Assembly: GCA_031841125.1 (NCBI GenBank)
Contig: CM063113.1
Span: forward strand, 44,732,197 to 44,796,196
Source of the DNA: Acanthococcus lagerstroemiae
Taxonomy: Eukaryota > Arthropoda > Insecta > Hemiptera > Eriococcidae
Length of the DNA stretch: 64,000 bases
Direction of reading: 5' to 3'
Shown here: in pieces, positions 30,000-41,322 of the stretch
Numbering within the stretch: the stretch's first letter is position 1
Layout: each line of letters begins with the position of its first letter
The notes under the pieces: generated by a model
What the model was told of the DNA's origin: nothing
Databases searched by the model: none
The model's input: only the letters and a program-made list of their open reading frames with translations
Position numbers and translations under genes: made by a program

Positions 30000-31744
30000 T
30001 ATGACGACAAAACTGAAATATCAAACTTTTTTAATCAACATTATACAAATATAGCAAATACGGTGAAGAATGATTTAAAAAATATAAACGAAAATTACGG
30101 GAACAATAACACAAAATCTATTACTAGGAAATTCTATGAATTCCGCTTACTGCAAGAGGATGATGTGAAAAGGATAATAATGTCTTTAAAGCCATACGCA
30201 GCAGCAGGAGAAGATAGAATCCCCACAAAAATAATAAGAGAAAACTGTAATAAACTAGTGACTCCAATTAAACATATAATTAATCTCAGTCTGAAAACAG
30301 GAAAATTCCCGGAAATATATAAATTAGCCATTCTAAGACCAATTTATAAAGAAGGCGATAATGAAGACGTAAACAACTACAGACCAATTTCACTACTTTC
30401 AACAGCCTCAAAAATATTAGAGAAGGCAGTAAAGTTTAAGCTAAATAAATTTTTGGAAGAAACCAAATTCTTTTCAAACAATCAATTGGGATTCAGGAAT
30501 AATATGGGAACAGAAGAAGCTATCAATAACCTGCACATCAAAATATCCACATATTTAGATGAAAACAAAGAATGTCTAGCGATATTTCAATACCTCTCTA
30601 AAGCATTTGATCTAGTGAATCATCAAAAACTAATTGGAAAAATTGAAAGAGCAGGCTGTGAGGACAAAGTACTAAGTTGGGTCACCTCATACTTGGAAAA
30701 TAGGAAACAAAAAGTAAGAATAGGAACAACAGAAAGCGAGATCTTCACACTAAAAGGAGGCATGACACAAGGTTCTGCCTTGTCACTGTTACTCTTCCTA
30801 ATGTATATTAATGACTTGACTGAAATTAACATTGAGGGAGAAATAATTTCATATGCAGATGACACCGTCATAATAGAAAAAGGAGATAGTTGGGAAGAAA
30901 CTAGGGGAAAAGCCGAAAAAGATATTAGAAAAGTAATAACCTGGCTGAATGATAATGAACTGATACCGAACCAAAAAAAAAACTAAATCAGTACAATTTG
31001 CACTAAAAAATAAGAAAAACAACGAGGAAGTAGATATTAACGTTCATACAAATCAGTGTAATAGAAAATAAATAAATGTTTTCAATTAAACAATAATTGC
31101 CAGCAAATAAATACCGTCGACTCTATGAAATATTTAGGGATAATAATAGATAAAAATCTAAATTGGAAACAACAAGGCAAATATTTAGCAAAAAGTTTAT
31201 TTTTATTGCAATTCAACTCAGGAACATAATCTCTCAAGAAGTAAAGCGCATACTTTACACAGCGATAGTTCAATCAAAAATACAATACGGAATCTCAAGT
31301 TGAGGGGCACCCTATAAAACTAATTTAAAACCAGTTACAGTTAACCAAAAAAAATTCTTGAAAATACTTTACAAAAAACCAAAAAGATTTAGCTCCGTAC
31401 AACTTTTTGAGGAAACAAAGGCGCTAACCTTGGAAAAACTACATGAAATAAGTGCAATAAAATACGTGAAAAAACACAACTCACTAACGAAATACAGCAA
31501 AACCAACACTAGACTGACAAGGAACACACAATTTACAGTAACATTACCAAAAATAAAAACTAACATCGGTAAAACAAACAGCATTTACACGGAACTCAAA
31601 AACTTTAACAAACTTGATCAGCAGAATAGGGAAAAAATAATACAAACTAACAACAGAAGTTACAAAACTTTGATACCAAATGCAGTTACTAATACAACTA
31701 CTAATTACAGAAACAAAAAACAGCGCAGCACACAGTCCGACTAA
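30000..31744 (+). pseudogene. LINE H reverse transcriptase and C-terminal region
   Basis: RT motifs: LKPYAAAGEDRIPTKIIREN, LAILRPIYKEGDNEDVNNYR, NNQLGFRNNMGTEEAI, IFQYLSKAFDLVNHQKL, GGMTQGSALSLLLFLMYIND and ISYADDTVIIE. In motif A the first catalytic Asp (normally LDLSKAFD) is replaced (FQYLSKAFD), so this copy would be inactive even if in frame. A frameshift follows at about 30980 in an A run and the 31000-31340 stretch is scrambled. The C-terminal region resumes at 31358 (KILYKKPKRFSSVQLFEETK). Assigned to the jockey/CR1/L2 group from KAFDxVNH and SYADD. Confidence 0.8.
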
Positions 31745-31865
31745 TAACAACCGCAATATGTGTAATTTTTGTAAAGAATAAGTAGTGCACTAACTAAAGA
31801 AATTGTAGGAAGAAAAAAAAAAAAAGAAAGAAAAAATGTAATTTAGTACCGTTGCTAAACACGAG

Positions 31866-32175
31866 CCTAGCTCAGTTGGCAACGAAATACACAATTTTTC
31901 AATTTTCAATTCTGGTTGGCCGAATGGATAGCCCGCTGGTCTCGGAATCCGGAGGTCCCTGGTTCGAGCCCACGTAGCAGCTCGCTACATTTCAACTCAG
32001 GCCGGGTTCTCGGCAAAGAAGAGCAGAAGACTAAGACAGCCCTAACAGCTTCCCCGCGACGTCTCTGAGGTAATGCTCGAAAGGGCGGATTCAAGGGCTC
32101 GGGTTGAGAACAGAAATGAGAAAAGACGGCGACTTCCCACTTCAAAGAGAAGTTAATGCGTGTACGGAGCGTGGC
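31866..32175 (+). mobile_element. tRNA-derived SINE, copy 1
   Basis: A polymerase III type 2 promoter is visible: A-box-like TGGCCGAATGG at about 31918 and B-box GGTTCGAGCCC at about 31961, with a tRNA-like fold between. A second A-box-like TAGCTCAGTTGG precedes at about 31869. The tRNA-unrelated body (taatgctcgaaagggcggat, ggctcgggttgaga) is shared with 49745-50055. It sits directly downstream of LINE H. Confidence 0.7.
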
Positions 32176-34325
32176 GGTAAATAAAAAATAACTAATTTAC
32201 GTTCAAACTGTAAAAAATTTAATTTCGTCTTGGAATATTTTGCAAACCATCAAACAACTTACGCGGGACTCGGAAGTGAAAAAGTGTAAACAAATTTTCA
32301 ACGGATTAGAAATAAAATTGGTCGTCTAGTTATTAAAAAGGGAAAAAAAAAACCTGCCGTCGGACAAAATATTCTTCACATTCATTTTTCAGTTTCACGT
32401 TTTTTCTTTGTTGGATACTTTTCGACGCACTTAGACAAAATGGTCGAAGGATTCGTTGTGAAACAGATCAGATTTCAGGAGAGAACGAAGAAACTTTCTG
32501 ATTTTCACGCCGTCAGATAAGAAAATCGGAAAATTTCACTACCTAACGAATATTGAACTATTGCTCGATCACGTAAGGTGAGGTTTCATTTCGATTTAGT
32601 CGTCAGTAAAGACCGAAAGTTCTGGTCGTAAAAATTAGCATTTCCGATATTTTTCTAGCTGTAAAAGTAGAGGTATCGGCACTTGAAAATAACATTATCG
32701 ATCCTGAAGATGTTGAAATTCTAACTCGGTATTTGATTGTGAGTGAACGGAGTAGAGCTTTTGGGTATGTCCTTCTTTTTTTGGTTGTAAAATCGTATTT
32801 GTTCAGCATACATTGTTTTTGTTTCTACTCAATTCCTAGGAATCGTTATTTGTTCTGCTTGAAGAATAACGAGTCATTTTTTCAGTACCCTCCCCCCACT
32901 TGGAAATGTGTTGGTATCTTACTGTTTTTGATCAAATCTTAGATAAGATTAATTGGGTTACTATAACAAGCTACCTCACAGATAGCAAGGTAGTAAGAGG
33001 GTGTTTGCTTAAGCTGAAAAACTTTCAGCTTCCAACTTCTGGCTTCTCAAAATTATCCTAAAACTGCAAAAACTTCCGGCTTCTCCGCATTCTGGTATTG
33101 TTGCGTCAACTTCCTACACTGGTATTGATAAAACAGAACCAAATCTGAAATGTTGAAGCTTTGAAGCTAATATTCAGACACAGTATCAACGTCTACGCGA
33201 TAAAGATAAAACAAATATACGCCACGAACGCCAGAATGAGAATCTGTTGAGGTTAGCACCTCTCATCTTCCACGCGTCTCCGCCTTAAGACCGATCTAAC
33301 GATCTAAACGCAACTGAGCTAAAACTGAACTATGAGCTGTAAACAATTCTGTCGTATTTAAAGAACAAGAAGATACACAAACGACCTCGCGGATCACGAG
33401 GTAGTAACAGGGTGTTTGCCATTTGGACTTTGCAAATTGTACAGGCGCTAGTGTAGAATAGGTATTTTTTGATAAGCGAAGGATGCTTTGACGTCACTAA
33501 CGTCTTCTTTTTTGTTTTTCCCCGGGAACGCAAAAGCTCAGGACGCTACACACACATCATGGAAGTTCAAGGCTTCAAACTGTCAAGCTGCAGACTGCAA
33601 TCACGCGGTAGACTTTGATAACACAGAACATACTAGAATACTTTTCCGTTTAATTCATTCCAAGCGGCAAACTGAAATCAAACACTCTACCTTTACAAGA
33701 CAAATAAATTCAAAGGACATAAATCCAAGAAATTTAAAAGCTCAGGAGTTTCAACAAATATGAACTGTTAACTGCTGATAATTCAGAGGGACAGGAATTT
33801 TGTTTTGATTCAAATAAACGAGGAATTTTACTTCCATTCAAATAAAGTTGTGTTCTCGTTTCAGAAAAGGCGAATTAATATGTTCTCACTTCTCATTACA
33901 ATGTTTATAAGTCGAAAAGACATTAGCTCCTCGCTCTACTCCTGGTCACACAACGCGTGTAGTATTCGTGAACCGTTAATGCGAGAAAGATAATCTGTCA
34001 TTTCAAAAACAAAACATGATTTGCCAATTATTTATTCACGTTTTTCGTTAATTCCGCTACATGATTATAACAGATGTTCAAATTTGTGGTTGAAGGCATG
34101 TTGATGGTTTTGGACGATTCTTCGATCCTGATAACGAACAGACGAAGGTAAATAGTCAAATGAGAAACGAAATATTCGTGAAAGACCTCTGAAACAGAGT
34201 ACCAAAATTACCACTTAGTCAATACCCATTTATGAGACAACTCACATCGCATTATTCCTCGGAAAATTTCCTGGTAAGAGTACCACAGAATGTTGCATGT
34301 GTTCGATTCAAATACATTTTAGGCT
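32176..34325. other. No gene recognised; one short direct repeat
   Basis: AT-rich sequence without recognisable exons or transposon coding. A 40-bp direct repeat occurs at 32969-33008 and 33381-33419, sharing ggtagtaa.agggtgtttgc. The remainder looks single-copy. Confidence 0.45.
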
Positions 34326-34328
34326 AAT

Positions 34329-35072
34329 TCAACTTTGCTCAACCCATCTGGTCTCACACCATTTTTTCAATTTCTTCTTAGTTGTTGGTAAGCTATCAGT
34401 ACTTTCAATGTCCGCTTTTAGCGCCAACTGTCTTTTTGGAGGGTTGAAAAAACTATGAATATGTCCTATGGTTCCAATAGCATTTCTAATATGGGGCTCT
34501 GAAGATGCGTTGTTTACAGCTAAATTGAAACTGTGCGAACAATGCGAATAGACCGCCAATTTATGCACTTCCTGAAAGTGCCCACTCATTGCAGCTGCAC
34601 CATCATAGCCTTGCCCAATCAAGTTGGTACAGTCTAAACCAAGATGTTTCGAGGAATTTTAGAATAAGCATTCCCAATTCTTGTCCAATAAAATCTGTTG
34701 TGGGAACGCAGTTCGAGAATTCTTCACAAATCCTGTGACAATTGTTTTCAGATTTTATCACATATCTAACGCACATGGTTACTTGCTCAATAGTTGCAAT
34801 GTCAGTCGTTTCGTCCGCGAGTATAGATAAAACTTTCGATGGACTCGTATTTACTTTCTGCACTAATTGCTTGAAAATATGGTCCTGACAAATTCCTACT
34901 AATTCATTCTGAATTCGCGGACTGATATATGTACATCGCTTTGCAGCACTACTTTCTAAATGGTCTCGAAGGTTGGTGTCGGTTTTGGCGCGATATCCTA
35001 CGAGGGCACGGAAATTGCCATCATTATCTTCTGGTTCAGTGTCCACAGAAAGTCGGCCTGAGTCACGGTGAC
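34329..35072 (-). pseudogene. hAT transposase, ZMYM1-like DUF4371 region
   Basis: The frame reads LALRGHRDSGRLSVDTE, then YRAKTDTNLRDHLESSAAKR, TYISPRIQNELVGICQDHIF and SKVLSILADETTDIATIEQV (the DET/DST Asp region), a hallmark of the DUF4371-type hAT transposases found in ZMYM1-like proteins. After a frameshift at about 34620 it continues as MIGQGYDGAAAMSGHFQEVH (second catalytic Asp in QGYDGA) and HSFNLAVNNAS, ending KKWCETRWVEQS. The last third with the catalytic Glu and hAT dimerisation domain is absent, so it is inactive. Confidence 0.8.
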
Positions 35073-35255
35073 CGCGGAGTGCAAGATTTTGATGACTATA
35101 AAGTATGATTGTATTAACAATGGGAACCAATTTGTTTTTGCTTTTTCTTCTCTTTTTTTCCTTCTCGTTTTTCATTTTCCTCCCTTTTTTCTTTTTCTGT
35201 TTTGGTCGAGGGAGGTGTCCAGACACCCAAAACAACCTCCGTGCGGACACCACTG
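34329..35255 (-). mobile_element. hAT transposon 1 (5' part), DUF4371-type
   Basis: The 5' end, read on the minus strand from 35255, is CAGTGGTGTCCGCACGGAGG, a hAT-like terminus. It leads through a purine-rich low-complexity leader (about 35215-35110) into a transposase whose C-terminal dimerisation domain is missing after 34329. The other terminus was not found. The leader is A/G-rich on the coding strand and encodes a Lys/Glu-rich stretch. Confidence 0.65.
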
Positions 35256-35599
35256 ACATAATAAAATTTCAATTTATTGTCTTTATTTTCATAAGAATTC
35301 ATCTTTATCCGAATCTACATGTATACAGTTTTCCCTCCTCTACAAACACGTGGCTATAAGAGATACCCACTTTACGGCAACCATAAGCTCGTGATCCCAA
35401 TGCGGAAAACTTAAGTTCGTGTAAACCCGCTCGAGACCCTTGGAAAATCAACCCTCGTTAGCCCTGTCTAAACCCAGTAAGTTTCCCCTCCAGCAGCCAA
35501 TCAGAGCGCTCCATTCGAGAGGAGCCATCAGGTTAGCCAATCACAGTGCTTGATTTACGTGTAGCCCTCTCCCTACCCGAGCTATACACCGGTGTTGAG
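35256..35599. other. No gene recognised
   Basis: Sequence flanking the hAT end, with a short direct repeat ccaatca.agcgct (about 35497 and 35539). No exon is evident. Confidence 0.4.
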
Positions 35600-35890
35600 A
35601 CACCCGTGCGATACCCTTTATGTATGCCCTTTGTAGACCCGTCGTATAGCCCCTCTGTATGCCTCTAAGTATTCCCTTTGTAAACTGTCATATAGCACGT
35701 CTGTATACCCGTTATGTATGCCCTTGTAGACTCGTCGTACAGCCCCTCTGTTTCCGCTTGTATGGACCCCCTTTGTAGACCCGTTGTATATTCCTTTGTT
35801 TCCCCTTGCATGGATCCCCCTTGTAGACCCGCTATATAGCCCTTCCATATCCCCTTCATGAATCCCCTCCGTAGACCCGGGTAGATCCCC
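35600..35890. repeat. Degenerate minisatellite, cctttgtagacccgt motif
   Basis: About eight imperfect units of roughly 36 bp, built from tttgtagacccgtcgtatag and ccctctgtatgcc, run from 35610 to 35880. On the minus strand they stay open for over 70 codons and encode a YNGSTKGVHTSGN-like peptide repeat. Unit length and sequence have drifted. Confidence 0.7.
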
Positions 35891-36974
35891 TCTTGTAATT
35901 CAGATACATATGAGAAGGGATGATGGGCTCTCAGCCAGTTAAAAAAAGTTTGAACATCCCTTCTATCATGCTGCAATGAAATGCGGCGCGCTGACTGGTG
36001 TATTTGGAAAAAAAGATGATCAGGGACAAAAATGTTCTGCAAAGAAACTCAAGTGGGGCTCACCTGAATGGATGTGATAAGGGCTGACACTTTAGTTCTC
36101 TTCAATACTGAAAATGCTAGAGCTCATTTGACCTGTACATGTTTTTGTGGTAAAAATACCCTGAACTTATTTTCGGCCACTACACTAGCGCACCTACAGG
36201 AGTATTCAAACGCCAATAGTCATGTCGCTCCATATCTGTTGTCTGTCTTCAATCCGGTTTCTAAACAAGCTGGTCCATCTAGTGTAGGGATTTGAAATTA
36301 CAGCGTTCAACGCTTTTCGCATGTTAGAGTGACGAGTTCGGCGTTTGTATACCGCGTACGTTGTAAGTTACTCCATATTTACATGCAAGTGTGATCTTGA
36401 ACGCCAATTATCTTGGTTGGTATGGGATTCACGAAAAAAACAACAACATAGATATCACTTTTGTAGAAAATCTTACGCTCTTTAATTTTGGTAAGGAATA
36501 TTTTTATCTATAACTCAATTTTAAGCTAGATACAAGCCAAAGACTGTTTCCGGGGGAACTTTTTGGACTCTGAAAGATGATGCTCATACCGGGGGAGGGG
36601 GGGGAATCACGGGGCTTTTCCGAAGAAGGTACTAAACAATCGTATCAAGTTTCAGCTATGATGCAATTAATTCCATCAAACACCTCTTTCTTAGCTAATT
36701 CTCCTGGACTAATAATAATAATAACTGACTGGAGTGGCTGGACTGACTGGACTGACTGATCGACTAACCAACTAACTGACTAACCTACTAACTAACTAAT
36801 AGGTTTTCTCTCGATTATACTCACTATCAGTGTATGATGTCATAGTAACATAAGTGTATCTTACCCTACATAAAAAAATTTTCATTACGGTTTTTGACAT
36901 TTTCATGTCTTTACTTTGGCACACAAGCGGGAAAAAATTTGGATTGGTTGATTGTTAGACCCACTTCTTCGCTC
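35891..36974. other. No gene; simple repeat near 36.75 kb
   Basis: A minus-strand frame of 125 codons (36042-35665) overlaps the minisatellite and has no known domain. A G run lies at about 36592-36601. (CTGA)n/(CTAA)n simple sequence lies at about 36724-36800. No exon is recognised. Confidence 0.45.
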
Positions 36975-37130
36975 TCTGTTCTCAGGTCCTTCGCTATTAT
37001 TTTAGTTTTTCCCATTCCTCACGATGGTGACAATGTCATCTGCGAACCGAATTTTTCTAAAATTCTATAAACTTTCTCCTCTAATTTTGATTTTCATCCC
37101 TGTGTTCTTCCACTTTAGTTGCGGTATAGC
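36975..37130 (-). pseudogene. RTE-like reverse transcriptase scrap with FADD box
   Basis: Minus-strand translation reads LKWKNTGMKIKIRGESL, a stop, then IRFADDIVTIVRNGKN. This matches the segment between GDPLSP and the FADD catalytic box in LINEs B, F, I and J. About 50 codons remain, so it is a small relic. Confidence 0.65.
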
Positions 37131-38165
37131 GGAAAGACCTGTACTGCATTAAAAATGAGACAGAGCCCGACAGAAACAACAGCAAACAAGACTAATGGTC
37201 CAACTATTGATGGGGGGAGGGGGGGGGAATTACAGATTATCCCAAAGCCGTAGGCAGCCGCTTGCATCAGACGGAATAAATTCTAACATAAAGAAGGGCA
37301 ATATTTTGGTGTGAGCGAAGCAAGCTAGTAATGTTTGTTCTTTTTTTCTATTTTCGGCATGAAATTTGCCAAAAAAAAAGTTTTTCTGTCCACCGTAATA
37401 TTTGTGACTTCCAGTCAAGACGTCGCATTATAAAATATTTTATAATATATTGTACTTCGAATTCGAATGCAGCAACAACATGGCTGGAGTGTTAATATAA
37501 TTGTATAATCGCAACGCCGTAAATATTCCATAAACATCCGAATTACCTCGAAATGTTAATAAACTTGCATACTCAAAACGCCGTAAATTTGTCATGATGG
37601 CTTTGCGGTTTGTGCGAAATGTGAGTACGAGTAGGTAATTCCTTGAAAATAGCAACATTTTAAGTGAATACGTAATATCTCCTCAAGAACGGAAGATAAT
37701 GGAAATTTTTTTTTCAAGATGTATTAGAGTATAGTGTCAATGGCAATTTTCAGTCATTCAAGAGCTCAGCGGCTCCCCCTCTCACCGTCCCGAATGGTCA
37801 ACTAACGCACAATTCTTCACAGCCGTAGCTGTGAATCATCTCATTTCTTAACCTTCAGTCTCCTAAAAATTACATTAAACTGCATTTTTTGACAAATTGT
37901 AATGAGAGGAATATTAATCTGAAGATTCGAAAGTACGAGGTGATACGCGTAACGCCACGTCAAACAGAGTCCTATCGTCGTCCAAAAGGGGAAAAGTCGA
38001 AATTTCAAAACTGACTCAGGTAATTTTCACAAAGGAGACCCTTCTGTGGTTAATGTTCTACTATCGAATTCAAGAAACCAACAGGGTTATGTTATTAATT
38101 GTCTCCCATTATCAGTTATTCAACCATTATCATATGGGTTTTATTTTTCTATAGAAAGTTTGCAT
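37131..38165. other. No gene recognised
   Basis: AT-rich, apparently single-copy sequence with a G run at about 37203-37217. No exon or transposon end is evident until the TA-flanked terminus at 38166. Confidence 0.45.
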
Positions 38166-39579
38166 TAGAGGAAGTGGTACAAATTTGGACCCCCGGGGAT
38201 AATTTAGACCCCTCCTAGGTCTCGAGTTGTATTGATATTGAACGCTCTCTGGTGGAGATGGACTGAATGTATTAAGTATCCAGCCAAACAACCATTATTA
38301 TAGTTTCAATTCCCAAGATAGATATTGTTATCACTAGATATTTGGTATTTTTGTTTTTCGAATGCTCGGTAAAGTTTTTCAGGTGCTAATCAGTAAGTTG
38401 TTGATCACGTGTATTGAATAATTAATAAGTGAAATTTGGTATACTGGTGAAAGGTGTGTTTAACGTTACACTGCGTAGGTAAACTTCATGAAATTCTGAA
38501 ATTCATAGTTTTTCGTACAGTCGAGATCAAATTTATTTTGACTACTATATGCTGGCAATTTGGACCCTTTTTGAATCGGAGGAAATTACTGAATGTTTGT
38601 TGCGCGTGTATTTTGCTTTAAACTGCTTTCTGATTGAAATTTTATGCCACGAAGGGAACTTGGCGAGTGCTCGCGATGTGTGAGCACCGTTGATTGCCCT
38701 GGCTGTAAAAGTGACGTATTTTGCATACTTTGCATTTTCTGCCATGAAGAATATTTTTTTGAATTTTTTAACGATTGAATAGTTTTTTGAATGCATTTTT
38801 TACTATTAAACAAAGTAAAGACCTTTTTTCTTTTTTCTTTTTTTTTTTCTTTGAATTCAGTTATAAGGGTTCCAAATCACCTGCGCACTTTGCTCGGAGG
38901 TTGATTTGAACTTATTTCATAAAAATCCGAAATCACGTCACAAGTGATTCTTCAAGAATTTCGGAAGTGGGACTTACATAATCGTCGGTGGCGCGTTTGA
39001 CACCTCGTATGTGACATTTTTGGCCAAAATCACTTATTGGTATCGTTGGATTCAGGCGCGCCGATTTAAAAAACAAAATACGTGGGTGCTCCAGTGGTGA
39101 ACTGGAAGCAGAACCTCAGAAATATTTAGGGACTCCGCCCTCAATTGACATTTCATGGATATCAATTTTCAGGATTTTTCTAGTGCAATTTCATATCTTC
39201 TATATTATAAAGGGCTTCGTTTTGTTCGTTGTAACGGCATCACGCGTTAACCGCTGATCGGATTGCCTTGACATTGGCGCTACAGATACCTTACAACAAA
39301 TACTCAATACTATTGAAGTCCAAATTTTGAAATTCGCTTTGTAAAAGCTGTAATTAAGCTTCAAAGTTGAAATGACGTCACGCGCAGTTAATGGGTGTTT
39401 CGGTGTGGTAATTGGTTGCGCGGTAAGACGAGGTATATTTTCGTTGCAAAGCGAGCGCTTCAACGTCGAATGAGGGCACATGCTGGAAGCGGGGTGATTG
39501 GGATCAGTGTTACCACTTACCATGAAGATATGTTTAATTCTGCCCAGTTGTTTCGGATGTTGGATTTCCTATTTTTCTT

Positions 39580-40956
39580 GAAATAATTCTGCTATTTAAG
39601 AAGGGAGACAAACACGATATAAATAACTACCGACCTATTAGCCTGTCGCCGAATATAAGTAAGGTCTTCTCAAAAATATTGAAGAACAGGATGTATGGAA
39701 TCCTGGACTTTAACCAACCGACGGAACAAGCAGGCTTCAGAAGAGGGTATTCGACAGTAGACCATATTCAGGCTCTAAGTCAAGTCATCGAAAAAACAAA
39801 CGAATATAATATCGATGTCTGCCTCTTGTTCATCGACTTTAAAAAAGCATTCAACTCTGTTTCGCACGAGTAGGTCTGGGAAGCGCTAGCAAAGCAAAGT
39901 TAATTAGGGTCCTGGAGAATGCTTACAACAATGCGACAGCTTACATTAAACTAGATGTCAGGGGGGAGGACTTCCGTATAGGTAGGGGTGTCAAACAGGG
40001 GGACCCGCTATCCCCCAATCTATTTAATTGTGTTCTCGAGCAGGCATTTCGGGATTTTAACTGGGAGAAGAAGGGTATTAATATCAACGGGGTAAACCTC
40101 AACAACCTGCGCTTTGCCGACGACATCGTACTTATTGGAGGTTCGATAGAAGAAGTTACGACGATGTTTAAGGAATTAAGGATAAGTTGTGGGAAAATGG
40201 GCCTAGAAATAAACACATCCAAGACTAAGCTGCTGATCAGGAATCAAAATGTAAACGGCGAAAGGACGGGTAAAGAAGGTACCAAATCAATCAAGATACA
40301 AGACAGGGAGATAGAAGTAGTAGACGAATACAAATACCTCGGCCGAATTATCTCGTTTGAAAAAGGAATAGACAAAGAAATCCAGGCTAGAATCGGGTAC
40401 AGTTGGAAGGCTTATTGGGGTATAAAATATATTTTTAAAAGCAAGATGAAATTAAGGACAAAAATAAAAATATGGGACACCTGTGTCGCGCCGGTCCTGA
40501 CATACGGGGCCCAAACCTGGGCCCTTACTAAAAATAATTTAGATAAGTTCGAGAAAACCCAAAACGTAATGCTGCGAAGTATTCTTGGTTACAAACTAAA
40601 AGACAAAATTAAAATTCGAGACATTCATAAACAAACAGGAACAGTTAATATTAGATATAAAATTAAGAAATTGAAAATCAAATACGGAGGCCATATGGCG
40701 AGAGGTAACAAAGAGAAATGGAACCTCAGGTCAACCGTATGGCTACCATATGATCGAATACGTAAGATAGGGCGACCTACCGCCCGATGGATAGACGAAA
40801 TTCTGAAGGAGATAGGGCCAAATTGGGGGAGTAGGTCGCAAAATCGAAAGGAGTGGAGGTGGGTGGTGGAGGCTTATGCCCAGAGATGGGCGAACTGAGT
40901 ATCGGCCACGGCGCCCTCAGTTCAGGCTGTATTATATATTATATATTATTGATTGA
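39580..40956 (+). pseudogene. LINE I: RTE-like reverse transcriptase 3' half
   Basis: Starts within the fingers ([20 protein letters not shown]), then [30 protein letters not shown] (motif A, AFD reads AFN), and a stop plus a frameshift at 39871-39930. It continues with GRGVKQGDPLSPNLF, LNNLRFADDIVLI, TYGAQTWALTK, KYGGHMARGNKEKW and the C-terminus RPTARWIDEILKEIG and VVEAYAQRW. The tail from 40164 to 40898 is open. The 3' UTR ends in a TATAT-rich tail at about 40930-40956. It is 5'-truncated and lies inside hAT 2. Confidence 0.85.
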
Positions 40957-41322
40957 ATTTTTTAAATTATGCTCCAAAGATGCGTTTGCAAAAACATTAT
41001 TATTGTTTGAAATTCAAAAACGGAAGCAAGGAACAATGTCTCCAATCTTCAGTATTTGTCCATTAGGGTCAATAGATCAGTATGTAAGTTATCTCGAATG
41101 GAAGATGATGTTTCAGAGGGTGTTTGTGTCCAAGAAAAGTTTGAGTAAGTTCAATCGTTGTGGCATAATAAAGCTCAGAAGTTTAAAGCGGAACAGTTAT
41201 GAGATTGATGCAAGTGCAAATTGCTCGCGGCTGACGTGCCCGATGTGTGGCGCAGTGGTCAGAGCGAATGATACATTTTGATGCATGTTAACGGGGTTTG
41301 TACCTTGACAACGCCAAAAACA
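40957..41322 (+). other. Unassigned interior of hAT 2
   Basis: A plus-strand frame (to 41281) reads IFSICPLGSIDQYVSYLEWK and ends LTCPMCGAVVRANDTF with one CxxC pair. The start is in the LINE I tail and no family is recognised. It may be the untranslated 3' side of the hAT. Confidence 0.3.

Larger units (their letters stand above)
28545..31836 (+). mobile_element. LINE H, jockey/CR1/L2-like, decayed
   Basis: A plus-strand LINE starts inside the endonuclease domain (IIAGDCNIYIL at about 28620) and continues to an A-rich 3' end at about 31814-31836. It is very A-rich on the coding strand, frameshifted in several places, and interrupted by a 604-bp insert (29396-29999) flanked by 31-bp duplications. 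It is more decayed than LINE G. Confidence 0.75.

Noticed and set aside
31866..31985. Functional tRNA gene
   Set aside because: A and B boxes are present, but acceptor and anticodon stems do not pair well and the sequence continues into a body shared with another locus; a SINE explains it better.
36975..37130. FADD-containing segment as a host RNA-dependent gene
   Set aside because: Only about 50 codons with a stop; matches the RTE-like LINEs in the same window.
39190..39400. Helitron-like terminus (tatattataaagggcttcg..., acggcatcacgcgttaaccg)
   Set aside because: The wording resembles some insect Helitron/Helentron ends, but no CTRR end with hairpin or A-T insertion site could be matched.
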